A stretch of 64,000 nucleotides of DNA from Alphaproteobacteria bacterium (GTDB lineage Bacteria > Pseudomonadota > Alphaproteobacteria > Rhodospirillales > Rhodospirillaceae), in assembly GCA_030835385.1 (NCBI GenBank), contig JAURPI010000019.1, forward strand, positions 50,096 through 114,095, given 5' to 3'. Positions 9,515-17,573 of the stretch are shown here, in pieces. Within the stretch, counting starts at the first letter, position 1; every line of letters starts with the position of its first letter. Below the pieces are notes generated by a model. It ran no database searches and was not told the DNA's origin. It worked only from the letters and a program-made list of their open reading frames with translations. The translations under genes and the position numbers were made by a program.

Positions 9515-10243
9515 CTATCGTTTGAGGTCTCTTGCCTGCTGTGTCATTTGGTCAGCAGTTCTGAGCACCGTCGCAGAGCTTGAATAAGCCCGCTGAGTCA
9601 CAATCATTTTCGTGAACTGATCTGCCAAGTCTACGTTAGACTGCTCCAATGCCCCGACCACGATCTGGGCAATGCCGCTTACAGAGCCTAAACTACGAAG
9701 TTCCAGCTCGCTGGCGAGTGGATCAGCTCTAAAAAAGTTTCCTTGGACTGCCTTAAGGTTATTGGGCGCAGGGAAATTTGCGATTGGTAGTTTGAATAGT
9801 GGTACACGGCTGCCGTTACTAAAACTTCCGTATAAAACGCCATCCGAATCAAAGCTTGTCGACCTCAATAAACCCTGTTGAAGGCCACCTTGATTCAAGT
9901 TCAGAACGTCGATGCCGCCGTTCGATTGGAATTGCGTGGTTTGACGCAGGTCTAGTGTTATTACTTGAGGTCCGGTCGGATCATTTACTGTAACCGTAAA
10001 CAAGCCATCGGCAGGTGCAGGCAAGGCACCCGAACCTGAAAAAGTAGCAACTGGTGGATCAATTGTGGCTGTAACCGGTTGATTACCAACTGAAATACTA
10101 GAGGCATCGAGATTGAATTCATTGGTCGTGGTGGCATTGAACCCGATGTTCAAAGTTCTGCTGTCACCATTGGCATCAATAAACGGCAGCCCCACACCCT
10201 GACGCCCCTGGGCTTCAGCGGAGACGTTAGACGGCCAAATTCG
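9515..10243 (-). pseudogene. flgE: C-terminal fragment of flagellar hook protein FlgE
   Basis: The last 130 or so residues match the C-terminal domain of FlgE: SVSGIAQIVVGALEQSN, VDLADQFTKMIVTQRAYS, then TADQMTQQ. The frame is open only from a stop at 10244-10246; the first usable start is a GTG at 10195, giving 226 residues against about 400 or more for intact FlgE. The N-terminal rod-type motif that every hook protein needs is absent, and no other flagellar gene is in the window. It is best read as a remnant left after deletion or transfer. A shorter functional flagellar-like protein cannot be fully excluded. Confidence 0.72.
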
Positions 10244-10335
10244 TTACTTGTTAGGCAAGATTTGCCCAACACATCGTGCTGTGATCTAAGCCGTTATTGA
10301 GTGAGTTTGCATTATCGAAGAGAGGTTGAGGCACC

Positions 10336-11313
10336 ATGGAATATCGCAATCTTGGCCAATCTGGCTTGAAAGTGTCTGCGGTCGGATTGGGCTGCAATAA
10401 CTTTGGCATGTTTATGGACCAACAACAAACCAACGCTGTGGTCAACGCAGCCTTGGATCAAGGTGTCACCCTGTTCGACACGGCTGACATTTATGGTGGG
10501 CAAGGGAAATCCGAAATCTTCCTCGGTAGGGCGCTCGGTAAAAAGCGTAATCAAGCGATAATTGCGACAAAGTTCGGAAATCCCATGGGAGACGGCCCAT
10601 ATAATACCGGCGCTTCACGTCGCTACATAATGCAAGCTGTAGAAGCCAGCCTGAAGCGCCTGAAAACTGACTACATAGACCTTTACCAAATACATACACC
10701 AGATCCACAAACACCAATCGACGAAACTCTTCGAGCGTTGGATGACCTAATCAGAGATGGAAAAGTACGCTACATTGGTTGCTCAAACTTCAATGGATGG
10801 CAACTTGTAGAAGCACATTGGATATCTCAAACATCTGGTCTTGATTGCTTCGTTTCTGCGCAGAACAGATACAGCCTACTTAGTCGTGAAATTGAACTGA
10901 GCCTTACGCCAGCGGCAGAAAAATATGGCGTCGGAATACTGCCATTCTTCCCGTTAGAAAGCGGCCTTCTCACAGGGAAATATCGGTCAGATAAGCCCCC
11001 CAAAAAGGGTACGCGATGGCATGCGTGGAAAGAACGCGGCGCATTAGCCGATGCATTCTGGTCTGATGACCGTTTTGAACAGGTGAACAATTTACAGACC
11101 GTATCTGAATCCTATGGGCATAGTTTGCTGGAACTGGCATTCGGCTGGCTGCTGGATCAGCCCTTTGTTTCCAGCGTTATTGCTGGCGCAACAAAACCAA
11201 ACCAAATCAAAGGCAATGTAAAAGCGGCTGAATTTCGCCCATCTCAAGAAGAAAAACTGGAAATTGAGAAAATCACCAAGCCTTCTCCAGTTGGGGGCAT
11301 GCCTGGTCGATAA
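10336..11313 (+). CDS. Aldo/keto reductase
   Basis: This NADPH-dependent oxidoreductase has 325 residues and a TIM-barrel fold. The catalytic tetrad is visible: Asp and Tyr in FDTADIYGGQGKSE, Lys in IIATKFGNP, and His in YQIHTPDP. The phosphate-binding end VSSVIAGATKPNQI is also present. It resembles the YajO/Tas/voltage-channel beta-subunit type that reduces aldehydes or ketones; the natural substrate cannot be inferred. It is convergent with the thiSG fusion (19 bp apart) and divergent from the FlgE remnant. Confidence 0.93.
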   Translation: MEYRNLGQSGLKVSAVGLGCNNFGMFMDQQQTNAVVNAALDQGVTLFDTADIYGGQGKSEIFLGRALGKKRNQAIIATKFGNPMGDGPYNTGASRRYIMQAVEASLKRLKTDYIDLYQIHTPDPQTPIDETLRALDDLIRDGKVRYIGCSNFNGWQLVEAHWISQTSGLDCFVSAQNRYSLLSREIELSLTPAAEKYGVGILPFFPLESGLLTGKYRSDKPPKKGTRWHAWKERGALADAFWSDDRFEQVNNLQTVSESYGHSLLELAFGWLLDQPFVSSVIAGATKPNQIKGNVKAAEFRPSQEEKLEIEKITKPSPVGGMPGR

Positions 11314-11332
11314 AACGAAAAAGTGCCTACCG

Positions 11333-12313
11333 TCAGATTAAACCAGCCAAGGGAGAAGATGGGTCAGCATACATTTTCTTGGGCATTCGGCCAGCCTTGT
11401 AAGCGAGACGGCCAGCCTTCACAGCTAATTTCATCGCCTCTGCCATAGCAATAGGATCCTTTGCCTGAGCAATAGCGGTGTTCATCAACACGCCATCACA
11501 CCCCAATTCCATCGCGATCGACGCATCCGACGCGGTTCCAACGCCGGCATCTACAAGTACGGGAACACTGGACTGCTCGATTATCAGGCGGATATGAACA
11601 GGGTTTTGGATTCCTAATCCGGATCCAATTGGCGCTGCAAGCGGCATGATCGCACAACACCCGAGATCCTCCAGCTTCTTTGCCATGATCGGATCATCGT
11701 TTGTGTAAACCATCACATGAAAGCCTTCATCGACAAGTTGTTTTGCCGCATCAAGCGTTTCGGTAACATTCGGATACAGGGTCTTTTCGTCCCCCAAGAC
11801 TTCTAACTTAACAAGGTCCCACCCACCCGCTTCACGAGCGAGGCGTAGGGTTCTAACCGCATCCTGAGCGGTAAAACATCCGGCGGTGTTGGGTAAAAAG
11901 GTATACTTTGCCGGGTCGACGAAATCGATCAGCATGGGCTGCGACGGGTCTGCAATGTTAACGCGCCTTACTGCGACTGTTACAATTTCAGCCCCCGACG
12001 CCGCAATAGCGTCAGCTGTTTCTTCAAAATCCTTATACTTGCCGGTACCCACCAGCAACCGAGAATCGAACCGGCGGCCAGCCACCTCCAGGACGTCGCT
12101 CGAAAGCTCACCATCTCCGCCACCAATAAAGTGAACGACCTCAAGCTTGTCGCCTTCTTCAATTATGGTCGAACCAAACTGGGTTTTAGGAACAATCTCC
12201 AGGTTGCGCTCAACGGCAACCTTCCTAGAATCGACGCCCAAATCCGCCAAAAATGACTCAACGGATAGCGACTGTTCTACGTCCTTAGATTCTCCATTCA
12301 CGATTATTTGCAT
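11333..12313 (-). CDS. thiG: ThiS-ThiG fusion: sulfur carrier and thiazole synthase
   Basis: This single chain of 326 residues joins two thiamin-biosynthesis proteins. Residues 1-66 are ThiS (starts MQIIVNGES, ends HFIGGG at 61-66). Residues about 70-326 are ThiG, the thiazole phosphate synthase that forms a Schiff base with deoxyxylulose phosphate; [15 protein letters not shown] and the phosphate loops [12 protein letters not shown] and [10 protein letters not shown] are visible. Free ThiS carries sulfur as a C-terminal Gly thiocarboxylate; in this fusion the GG is internal, so processing or a different sulfur route is needed. Such fusions are known in some bacteria. I saw no TPP riboswitch in the 196 bp upstream. 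Confidence 0.93.
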   Translation of the reverse strand: MQIIVNGESKDVEQSLSVESFLADLGVDSRKVAVERNLEIVPKTQFGSTIIEEGDKLEVVHFIGGGDGELSSDVLEVAGRRFDSRLLVGTGKYKDFEETADAIAASGAEIVTVAVRRVNIADPSQPMLIDFVDPAKYTFLPNTAGCFTAQDAVRTLRLAREAGGWDLVKLEVLGDEKTLYPNVTETLDAAKQLVDEGFHVMVYTNDDPIMAKKLEDLGCCAIMPLAAPIGSGLGIQNPVHIRLIIEQSSVPVLVDAGVGTASDASIAMELGCDGVLMNTAIAQAKDPIAMAEAMKLAVKAGRLAYKAGRMPKKMYADPSSPLAGLI

Positions 12314-12509
12314 TGCAGTCCTTACTCACCACCTGTGTGCATTTTTTATAGATTTGATTATGGGTCTGGCTCTTTGCGGATTCAACTCTTCCCCTCACCC
12401 AACACATGATAGACATAGATTTTGCCGATCAGAGAAGAATGGTATACGTCTCTACATACCAGAGAGAGCCGGGACCGCGTCTCGTATACTGCCGTTAAAG
12501 GACCGACAG

Positions 12510-12953
12510 GTGAGCCAAATCGTATATGTCATCAATGGACCTAACCTGAATCTCTTGGGATCAAGGGAGCCCGACGTATACGGCCATACGACCCTCTCGG
12601 ATATTGAGAAAATAGCTATGGAAACTGGGGAATCACTTGGGCTTTCAATAGAATTCCTACAAAGCAACGAAGAAGGCGCACTCGTAAACTGGATACAAGA
12701 AGCTCGTGAGAAGGCAAAAGGCCTGATCGTAAACGCGGCAGGATATACCCATACGTCTGTGGCAATTATGGATGCCCTTCTCGCATCAGACATACCTATT
12801 ATTGAAGTGCATCTTTCAAATATTTACAAAAGGGAAGATTTCCGTCATCACTCATACGTTTCTCCGGCCGCAAGCGGCGTCATTTGTGGTTTTGGGGCAC
12901 ACGGATATTCTTTGGCAATCGACGCAATGGCGAATTTACTGAAAAGCGACTAA
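12510..12953 (+). CDS. aroQ: 3-dehydroquinate dehydratase, type II
   Basis: The enzyme converts 3-dehydroquinate to 3-dehydroshikimate in the shikimate pathway. It has 147 residues, the normal size. Motifs are [17 protein letters not shown] with the catalytic Tyr, [12 protein letters not shown] with the catalytic His region, and [18 protein letters not shown] chose the GTG at 12510 because it begins right before the conserved IVYVINGPN strand and has AAAGGA about 8 bp upstream; the frame is open further upstream without family similarity. It is the first gene of the aroQ-accB-accC run. Confidence 0.95.
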   Translation: MSQIVYVINGPNLNLLGSREPDVYGHTTLSDIEKIAMETGESLGLSIEFLQSNEEGALVNWIQEAREKAKGLIVNAAGYTHTSVAIMDALLASDIPIIEVHLSNIYKREDFRHHSYVSPAASGVICGFGAHGYSLAIDAMANLLKSD

Positions 12954-12958
12954 CACCT

Positions 12959-13447
12959 ATGTCTAAAGAACCCAAAGGTTCCGCCACTTCATCAGACGAA
13001 ATTAAGAGTGAACTCGTCCGACAATTGGCAACCATTCTTGACGAGACTGAACTTTCTGAAATCGAATATGATACTGGCACCCTGAGAATTCGCGTGGCTC
13101 GTCAGGTCGGTCAAACATCTGTAGCGCTTCCAGCCCCTCCACCTCCTCAGGCAACACCAGCAAGCCCAGCGCCTTCAGACTCAACTGAAAAGGCTGTCGA
13201 CGCATCGGCTCATCCCAGTGCTGTAAAAGCGCCGATGGTAGGGGTCGCCTATTTGGCTTCTGAACCCGAATCTCCGCCGTTTGTTAAGCCCGGCGACAAG
13301 GTCACAGAGGGACAAACATTATTGCTAATCGAAGCCATGAAAACCTTTAATCCGGTTCCAGCCCCGAAAGCTGGAACGGTAGCAGCTATTCTTGTCACCG
13401 ATGGGCAACCTGTAGAGTTCGACCAGCCGCTCGTCGTAATAGAATAA
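12959..13447 (+). CDS. accB: Biotin carboxyl carrier protein of acetyl-CoA carboxylase
   Basis: AccB carries the biotin that moves CO2 between AccC and the AccAD carboxyltransferase in the first step of fatty-acid synthesis. From the ATG at 12959 it has 162 residues. The order is an N-terminal helical part, a Pro/Ala-rich linker (about 65-90), and a C-terminal biotinyl domain with EAMKTFNP, whose Lys is the biotinylation site. The start 5 bp after the aroQ stop is preferred to an upstream in-frame codon that would overlap aroQ. It is followed after 12 bp by accC. Confidence 0.96.
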   Translation: MSKEPKGSATSSDEIKSELVRQLATILDETELSEIEYDTGTLRIRVARQVGQTSVALPAPPPPQATPASPAPSDSTEKAVDASAHPSAVKAPMVGVAYLASEPESPPFVKPGDKVTEGQTLLLIEAMKTFNPVPAPKAGTVAAILVTDGQPVEFDQPLVVIE

Positions 13448-13459
13448 ATACTGATTCCG

Positions 13460-14809
13460 ATGTTTGAAAAAGTCCTTATCGCCAATCGAGGTGAAATCGC
13501 GTTGCGCATTCTGCGCGCGTGCCGCGAAATGGGCATCAAGACTGTAGCTGTCCACTCGACTGCTGATGCCGAGGCCATGCACGTCAGGCTGGCAGATGAA
13601 TCGGTATGTATTGGCCCGCCATCAAGCACTGATAGCTATCTCAACAAAGCCGCGGTGATTTCTGCTGCAATGCTCACAAATGCCGATGCGATTCACCCAG
13701 GATATGGCTTCCTGTCTGAAAATGCAGACTTTGCTGAGATGATTGAAGAGCACGGTATAGCTTTTATTGGCCCCACCCCTGAACACATCAGAGTTATGGG
13801 TGATAAAGTTGCTGCAAAGGCAGCAGCCCAAGAGAGCGGCATTCCTGTCGTACCAGGCTCGGATGGTGCGGTAGAAACACCTGAAGATGCCAAAAGAGTC
13901 GGCGCAGAGATTGGCTACCCCGTCTTAATCAAAGCATCAGCCGGTGGCGGCGGACGCGGAATGAAAGTAGCAGAGTCTGAAGAAGACGTGATGGAAGCTT
14001 TCAAGGTTGCTTCCGGAGAAGCAAAGTCTGCGTTCGGGAATGGCGAAGTGTACATGGAGAAATACCTCTCCAATCCCCGCCACATTGAAGTGCAGGTCCT
14101 TGCTGATTCACATGGAAACGTTGTCCATCTAGGAGAACGTGACTGTTCGCTACAGCGCAAACATCAGAAAGTTCTGGAGGAATGCCCCTCCCCAGCTCTC
14201 AATTCCGGTGAACGAGCTAAGATCGGTGAAATCGTACGCGAAGCAATGAAGCGCATCAATTACCGCAATGCCGGCACAGTCGAATTTCTATATGAAGATG
14301 GTGAATTCTATTTCATCGAGATGAATACCAGGCTTCAGGTGGAACATCCGATTACAGAAATGGTCACCGGCGTTGATCTGGTCCGGGAACAAATCAGAAT
14401 AGCTAGCGGGGCAGAACTCGACTTTACACAAGACGCAATTTCTATGGCAGGTCACGCAATAGAATGTCGGATTAATGCTGAAGACCCAGTCACCTTCGCC
14501 CCGTCGCCTGGCAAAGTAACCGGCTATCATATGCCGGGTGGGCTTGGGGTGCGCGTAGACTCTGGTTTGTTTGCAGGCGCATCAGTACCGCCATTTTACG
14601 ACAGCATGATTGCGAAACTCATTGTGCACGGCCGTAATAGAAACGAGTGTCTGATGCGCTTAAAGCGCGCACTTAGTGAGTACGTCGTTGAAGGTGTAAC
14701 AACAACCATCCCCCTTCATGAAAAACTAGTCAACGCATCTGACTTCGTTGACGGTAATTACGATATCCGATGGCTCGAACAATTCGTTCTGTCTGGTGCT
14801 GACAATTAA
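13460..14809 (+). CDS. accC: Biotin carboxylase subunit of acetyl-CoA carboxylase
   Basis: AccC carboxylates the biotin of AccB using ATP and bicarbonate. The protein has 449 residues, as expected. It shows the N-terminal preATP-grasp domain (KVLIANRGEIALRILRA), the glycine-rich ATP-grasp loop KASAGGGGRGMK, FIEMNTRLQVEHPITEMVTG with the catalytic Glu and Arg region, and the C-terminal domain with HAIECRINAEDP. It directly follows accB and is cotranscribed with it in most bacteria. Confidence 0.98.
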   Translation: MFEKVLIANRGEIALRILRACREMGIKTVAVHSTADAEAMHVRLADESVCIGPPSSTDSYLNKAAVISAAMLTNADAIHPGYGFLSENADFAEMIEEHGIAFIGPTPEHIRVMGDKVAAKAAAQESGIPVVPGSDGAVETPEDAKRVGAEIGYPVLIKASAGGGGRGMKVAESEEDVMEAFKVASGEAKSAFGNGEVYMEKYLSNPRHIEVQVLADSHGNVVHLGERDCSLQRKHQKVLEECPSPALNSGERAKIGEIVREAMKRINYRNAGTVEFLYEDGEFYFIEMNTRLQVEHPITEMVTGVDLVREQIRIASGAELDFTQDAISMAGHAIECRINAEDPVTFAPSPGKVTGYHMPGGLGVRVDSGLFAGASVPPFYDSMIAKLIVHGRNRNECLMRLKRALSEYVVEGVTTTIPLHEKLVNASDFVDGNYDIRWLEQFVLSGADN

Positions 14810-14843
14810 TCATAGGAATATCTAAAGGGAAAATTGCACTCGC

Positions 14844-15500
14844 ATGACCCAGATTACTCCTGAACTCCTCCTAAAAGCGTATGCCTTCGGGGTGTTCCCG
14901 ATGGCAAAATCTCGAGATGAAGAAGAAGTTTATTGGGTTCAGCCAAAAGAAAGAGGCGTTATTCCCCTAGATAAATTTCACATCCCTAAATCTCTTCGCA
15001 AGTTACTGCGCAAAGAAGTATTTGAAATACGTACTGATACTGCATTCACGGAGGTGATGTTAGGCTGCGCGGAATCTGGACCAGGCAGGGAAGACACGTG
15101 GATCAACGAACAAATTATTGACCTATTCTCCAGTCTATTTGATGCGGGACTCGCCCACAGCGTAGAAGCGTGGATCGACGATCAATTGGTTGGGGGACTC
15201 TACGGATTGGCTATGGGCTCTGTGTTTTTTGGGGAGAGCATGTTTACCCGCCACGACAATGCATCAAAAGTAACGCTATGTCATTTAATTGCGATCCTGA
15301 AGAAAGGTGGATACAGGCTCTTGGACACCCAGTTCATAACCGATCATCTGACACAATTTGGCGCAGTAGAGATGCCCCATAAGGACTATATGCAGGAGCT
15401 TGGCGATGCTTTGAGTCACCTCGGGCGATTTGGCCCACCGCTGCCCTATTCAGATATTGAGCGCCTTCTATTCTCGCAATCGAGCACCCAAACGTCGTAG
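14844..15500 (+). CDS. aat: Leucyl/phenylalanyl-tRNA--protein transferase
   Basis: Aat adds Leu or Phe from charged tRNA to proteins with N-terminal Arg or Lys, marking them for ClpS/ClpAP in the N-degron pathway. It has 218 residues. Conserved pieces are YAFGVFPM, WVQPKERGVIPL, HSVEAWIDDQLVGGLYG and FFGESMF. It follows accC after 34 bp on the same strand. Its last 55 bp overlap the 3' end of the convergent DUF2155 gene. Confidence 0.96.
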   Translation: MTQITPELLLKAYAFGVFPMAKSRDEEEVYWVQPKERGVIPLDKFHIPKSLRKLLRKEVFEIRTDTAFTEVMLGCAESGPGREDTWINEQIIDLFSSLFDAGLAHSVEAWIDDQLVGGLYGLAMGSVFFGESMFTRHDNASKVTLCHLIAILKKGGYRLLDTQFITDHLTQFGAVEMPHKDYMQELGDALSHLGRFGPPLPYSDIERLLFSQSSTQTS

Positions 15501-15862
15501 ACCGCATGGTCCATTGCGGAAAGAGCTGGGCTCGATGCAAACATCCAGCCTGAAAAAACCTCTGTTGGGGCTTGGCTCGCCCTCCTGTCCCAAATTTTCA
15601 GAAATGCGGCGCTTTCAGGAGTCTCTTCCGGCGGACGAGTCATACAAGTCTGCACTTCAATGGATAACGTGCCGATCGAAACAGTGTCGCCCACCCAAGC
15701 TTCTAGCGTGCTGACACGACCTGTGACCTTATCTAGCCACCGCAGGACTGTCGTATCCGTCTGCAAATACGTCGCCGCCGCTGGTTGTGAACACGCGATC
15801 AGACCAGCAACTACAAGGCATGGCAATTGAACGATAGGTTTCAGTGCGTTTCGAAGGCTCAT
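15446..15862 (-). CDS. DUF2155 domain exported protein
   Basis: This is a small periplasmic protein of the alphaproteobacterial DUF2155 family, function unknown. The ATG at 15862 gives 138 residues with a signal peptide (hydrophobic run then SQPAAA) followed by the domain: VLRWLDKVTGRVSTLE, a Cys in VQTCMTRPPEE, IWDRRASQAPTEVFSGWMFASSP, and a second Cys near the end in VWVLDCE. The two Cys could pair. Earlier ATG and TTG codons at 15871 and 15880 are also possible. It sits downstream of two MCE-domain genes, the usual neighbourhood. Confidence 0.88.
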   Translation of the reverse strand: MSLRNALKPIVQLPCLVVAGLIACSQPAAATYLQTDTTVLRWLDKVTGRVSTLEAWVGDTVSIGTLSIEVQTCMTRPPEETPESAAFLKIWDRRASQAPTEVFSGWMFASSPALSAMDHAVYDVWVLDCENRRRSISE

Positions 15863-15914
15863 AACCGGCATTTGGAGCAAGAAATAGCGGCGTCATCAAG
15901 GCGTTCAACTAACC

Positions 15915-16367
15915 TCAAGAATCACCGCCGGTCGCCAAAAATATAATTTCCCCGACTAAATCCTCAAGCGATTGAAAGTCTTGGCTATTGGCAATGATTT
16001 CACCATCTCCCAGCGATTTTTCTGAACGACCAGCTCGAAGATCAACGTATTTACCGCCTAGAAGGCCATCACCCACGATTGCTGCGACTGTGTCTTCCGG
16101 AATCGTTACCGCTTGATCAATTACCATGATGACTTTGGCTTCGTAGGTTTCCAAGTCAAGAAACTGAGATTCAACTGTACCTACACTGACACCGCTGACG
16201 CGGACATCACTCCCAACTTGAAGTCCGCCAACTTTCAAGAAGGTCGCCTCTAACCTGTAGCCATCACTGGTCGCAATTTGAGCAGTCGAATAGGCCAATG
16301 AAAGAAACATCCCGGCGACCAACAGAACAATGGCCCCGAGCACAGTTTCTATGGGGTTACGTTTCAT
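15915..16367 (-). CDS. mlaD: MlaD-like MCE-domain lipid transport protein (second of tandem pair)
   Basis: MlaD is the inner-membrane-anchored, periplasmic lipid-binding component of the Mla retrograde phospholipid transporter. The protein has 150 residues: one N-terminal transmembrane helix (about 8-28) and an MCE domain with FLKVGGLQVGSDVRVSGVSVG and GLLGGKYVDL. It starts with an ATGA overlap on the stop of the preceding MCE gene, so the two are translationally coupled. The ABC partners MlaE, MlaF and MlaB are not in this window. Confidence 0.92.
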   Translation of the reverse strand: MKRNPIETVLGAIVLLVAGMFLSLAYSTAQIATSDGYRLEATFLKVGGLQVGSDVRVSGVSVGTVESQFLDLETYEAKVIMVIDQAVTIPEDTVAAIVGDGLLGGKYVDLRAGRSEKSLGDGEIIANSQDFQSLEDLVGEIIFLATGGDS

Positions 16368-16849
16368 GGCACGTCCCTCTCTCCACTCGCTCTGCTCGCC
16401 TTGGCTCGGCTAACCACTTGATTCAACAGCGTTTCTAGGACAACAGAGTCCTGAACATATGAGATACGTTGCCCAGCGGAAAGAGATTCAATGTCACCAC
16501 CCGGGTGTAATTCAATATACTTCTCGCCGAAAATACCGTCGGTCTCAATCACAGCAGCCGTATCCGAAGGCATGACAAGACTTGAGTCCCGAATAGCAAG
16601 CGTCACCAGGGCCCTGTGTTCGTCACCCAGTTCTACAGACTCCACATTTCCAATGTTTATCCCGGCCATACGCACCGGGCTGCCAGTCACCAAGCCATCT
16701 ATTCGTCCAAATTCAGCCGTAAGCGTGAGAACTTGGCTTTCATCGTCTTTTGTTTGCGACGTATCGATAGTCAGTGCCACAAATAAGATAAAAGCAAAAA
16801 AGACGGCACCAAGACCTAGACAAACTTCCCGCCAGTTGAAATCAGCCAT
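16364..16849 (-). CDS. MlaD-like MCE-domain protein (first of tandem pair)
   Basis: This is a second MCE-family protein of about 161 residues, directly upstream of mlaD. It has a transmembrane helix (LGAVFFAFILFVALTI) and an MCE domain with FGRIDGLVTGSPVRMAGINIG and GIFGEKYIELHPGG. I start it at the ATG at 16849, overlapping the NDUFA12 stop by 8 bp; an in-frame extension further upstream lacks family features and would lie inside that gene. It may form mixed MCE hexamers with its neighbour or be a diverged duplicate. Confidence 0.9.
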   Translation of the reverse strand: MADFNWREVCLGLGAVFFAFILFVALTIDTSQTKDDESQVLTLTAEFGRIDGLVTGSPVRMAGINIGNVESVELGDEHRALVTLAIRDSSLVMPSDTAAVIETDGIFGEKYIELHPGGDIESLSAGQRISYVQDSVVLETLLNQVVSRAKASRASGERDVP

Positions 16850-17192
16850 CCGGGCTCCAGGCCTCGTAATCGCCGGTCGCGCCAGCTCTTTGCCCACCTT
16901 TTCGATCATGACCCGGTGGCAGGTATGCGTCTTCTGTGCCTGTTTGGTTTGATTGGTGTGGCTTTTGCCAGGATTTTCTCTCGGTCTGGATCGGTTCGTC
17001 TGTTGTGTGGTGCAGCCAGGCATGCCATTCGGGCGGTACTTTTGACGCCTCAGCATCCCCATCAAAGACAACCCAGCGCTCTTCTCGGTTGCCAGCACGC
17101 TTGCGGGAAGATTTGTAGTAAACGTTCCCCAAATCGTCCTCTCCGACCTTTTGGCCTTTGAGTTTTGTATGCAACCAAGTTCCAAGGGGCAT
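16842..17192 (-). CDS. NDUFA12 (B17.2) family complex I accessory subunit
   Basis: NDUFA12-like proteins are small accessory subunits of alphaproteobacterial and mitochondrial respiratory complex I. The protein has 116 residues. The conserved core is GEDDLGNVYY, then RWVVFDGDAEASKVPPEWHAWLHH, then a Pro/Gln-rich tail. It is first in a tightly packed operon (8-bp overlap with the MCE gene behind it). This gene is a strong sign of alphaproteobacterial origin, since the family is otherwise mitochondrial. Confidence 0.94.
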   Translation of the reverse strand: MPLGTWLHTKLKGQKVGEDDLGNVYYKSSRKRAGNREERWVVFDGDAEASKVPPEWHAWLHHTTDEPIQTERKSWQKPHQSNQTGTEDAYLPPGHDRKGGQRAGATGDYEAWSPDG

Positions 17193-17317
17193 GCCGCAAA
17201 CTTTCTATGTGTGAAGAATGGGCGAATATGGCTGTTTTCTAGGGTCTAGTCTAGTTCCGTAGTCCGGCACAGGGATTCCGCGCAGGTGGCGAACAAATCC
17301 TCCTCTGCCATCAGCAG

Positions 17318-17364
17318 CATCAAAATATTGTGGTATTTCAGGCATCAAGCACAAAATATTGTTG
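17318..17364 (+). promoter_or_regulatory. Pair of NrdR-type boxes upstream of nrdJ
   Basis: Two copies of the 10-mer CAAAATATTG occur at 17321-17330 and 17352-17361. Each matches the core of the published NrdR box pattern (CwAtATaTwG) at nine of ten positions. Their start-to-start distance is 31 bp, three helical turns, which is the tandem-box geometry typical of NrdR operators. NrdR is the ATP/dATP-sensing repressor of ribonucleotide reductase genes; its gene is not in this window. The remaining sequence between 17193 and 17573 shows no cobalamin-riboswitch B12 box that I can recognise. Confidence 0.72.
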
Positions 17365-17573
17365 AAAATTGACCTTTGAAACCGTACTCTGGTGGACACT
17401 CGTAATCGACCTACTAAATGTTGATTTATGGGTGCGAAGGGCCGAGGGGAATGCCTGAATCGCATTGAGATATGTCCACGCCGTGCCAGGGCCTGAAGCC
17501 ATGCAGATTCCACCTGACGGGCTGACGTTGTAGTTCGATTTTTTTGAGGCCGGATTGGCCAGAGGGATACGTT

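Noticed and set aside
9515..10243. Functional full FlgE
   Set aside because: The N-terminal domain and upstream frame are missing.
12314..12509. TPP riboswitch upstream of the thiSG fusion
   Set aside because: No CUGAGA or other THI-box core was visible on the minus strand.
17193..17573. Cobalamin riboswitch upstream of nrdJ
   Set aside because: No B12-box-like GCCACTG or related core was found. NrdR boxes explain the region better.
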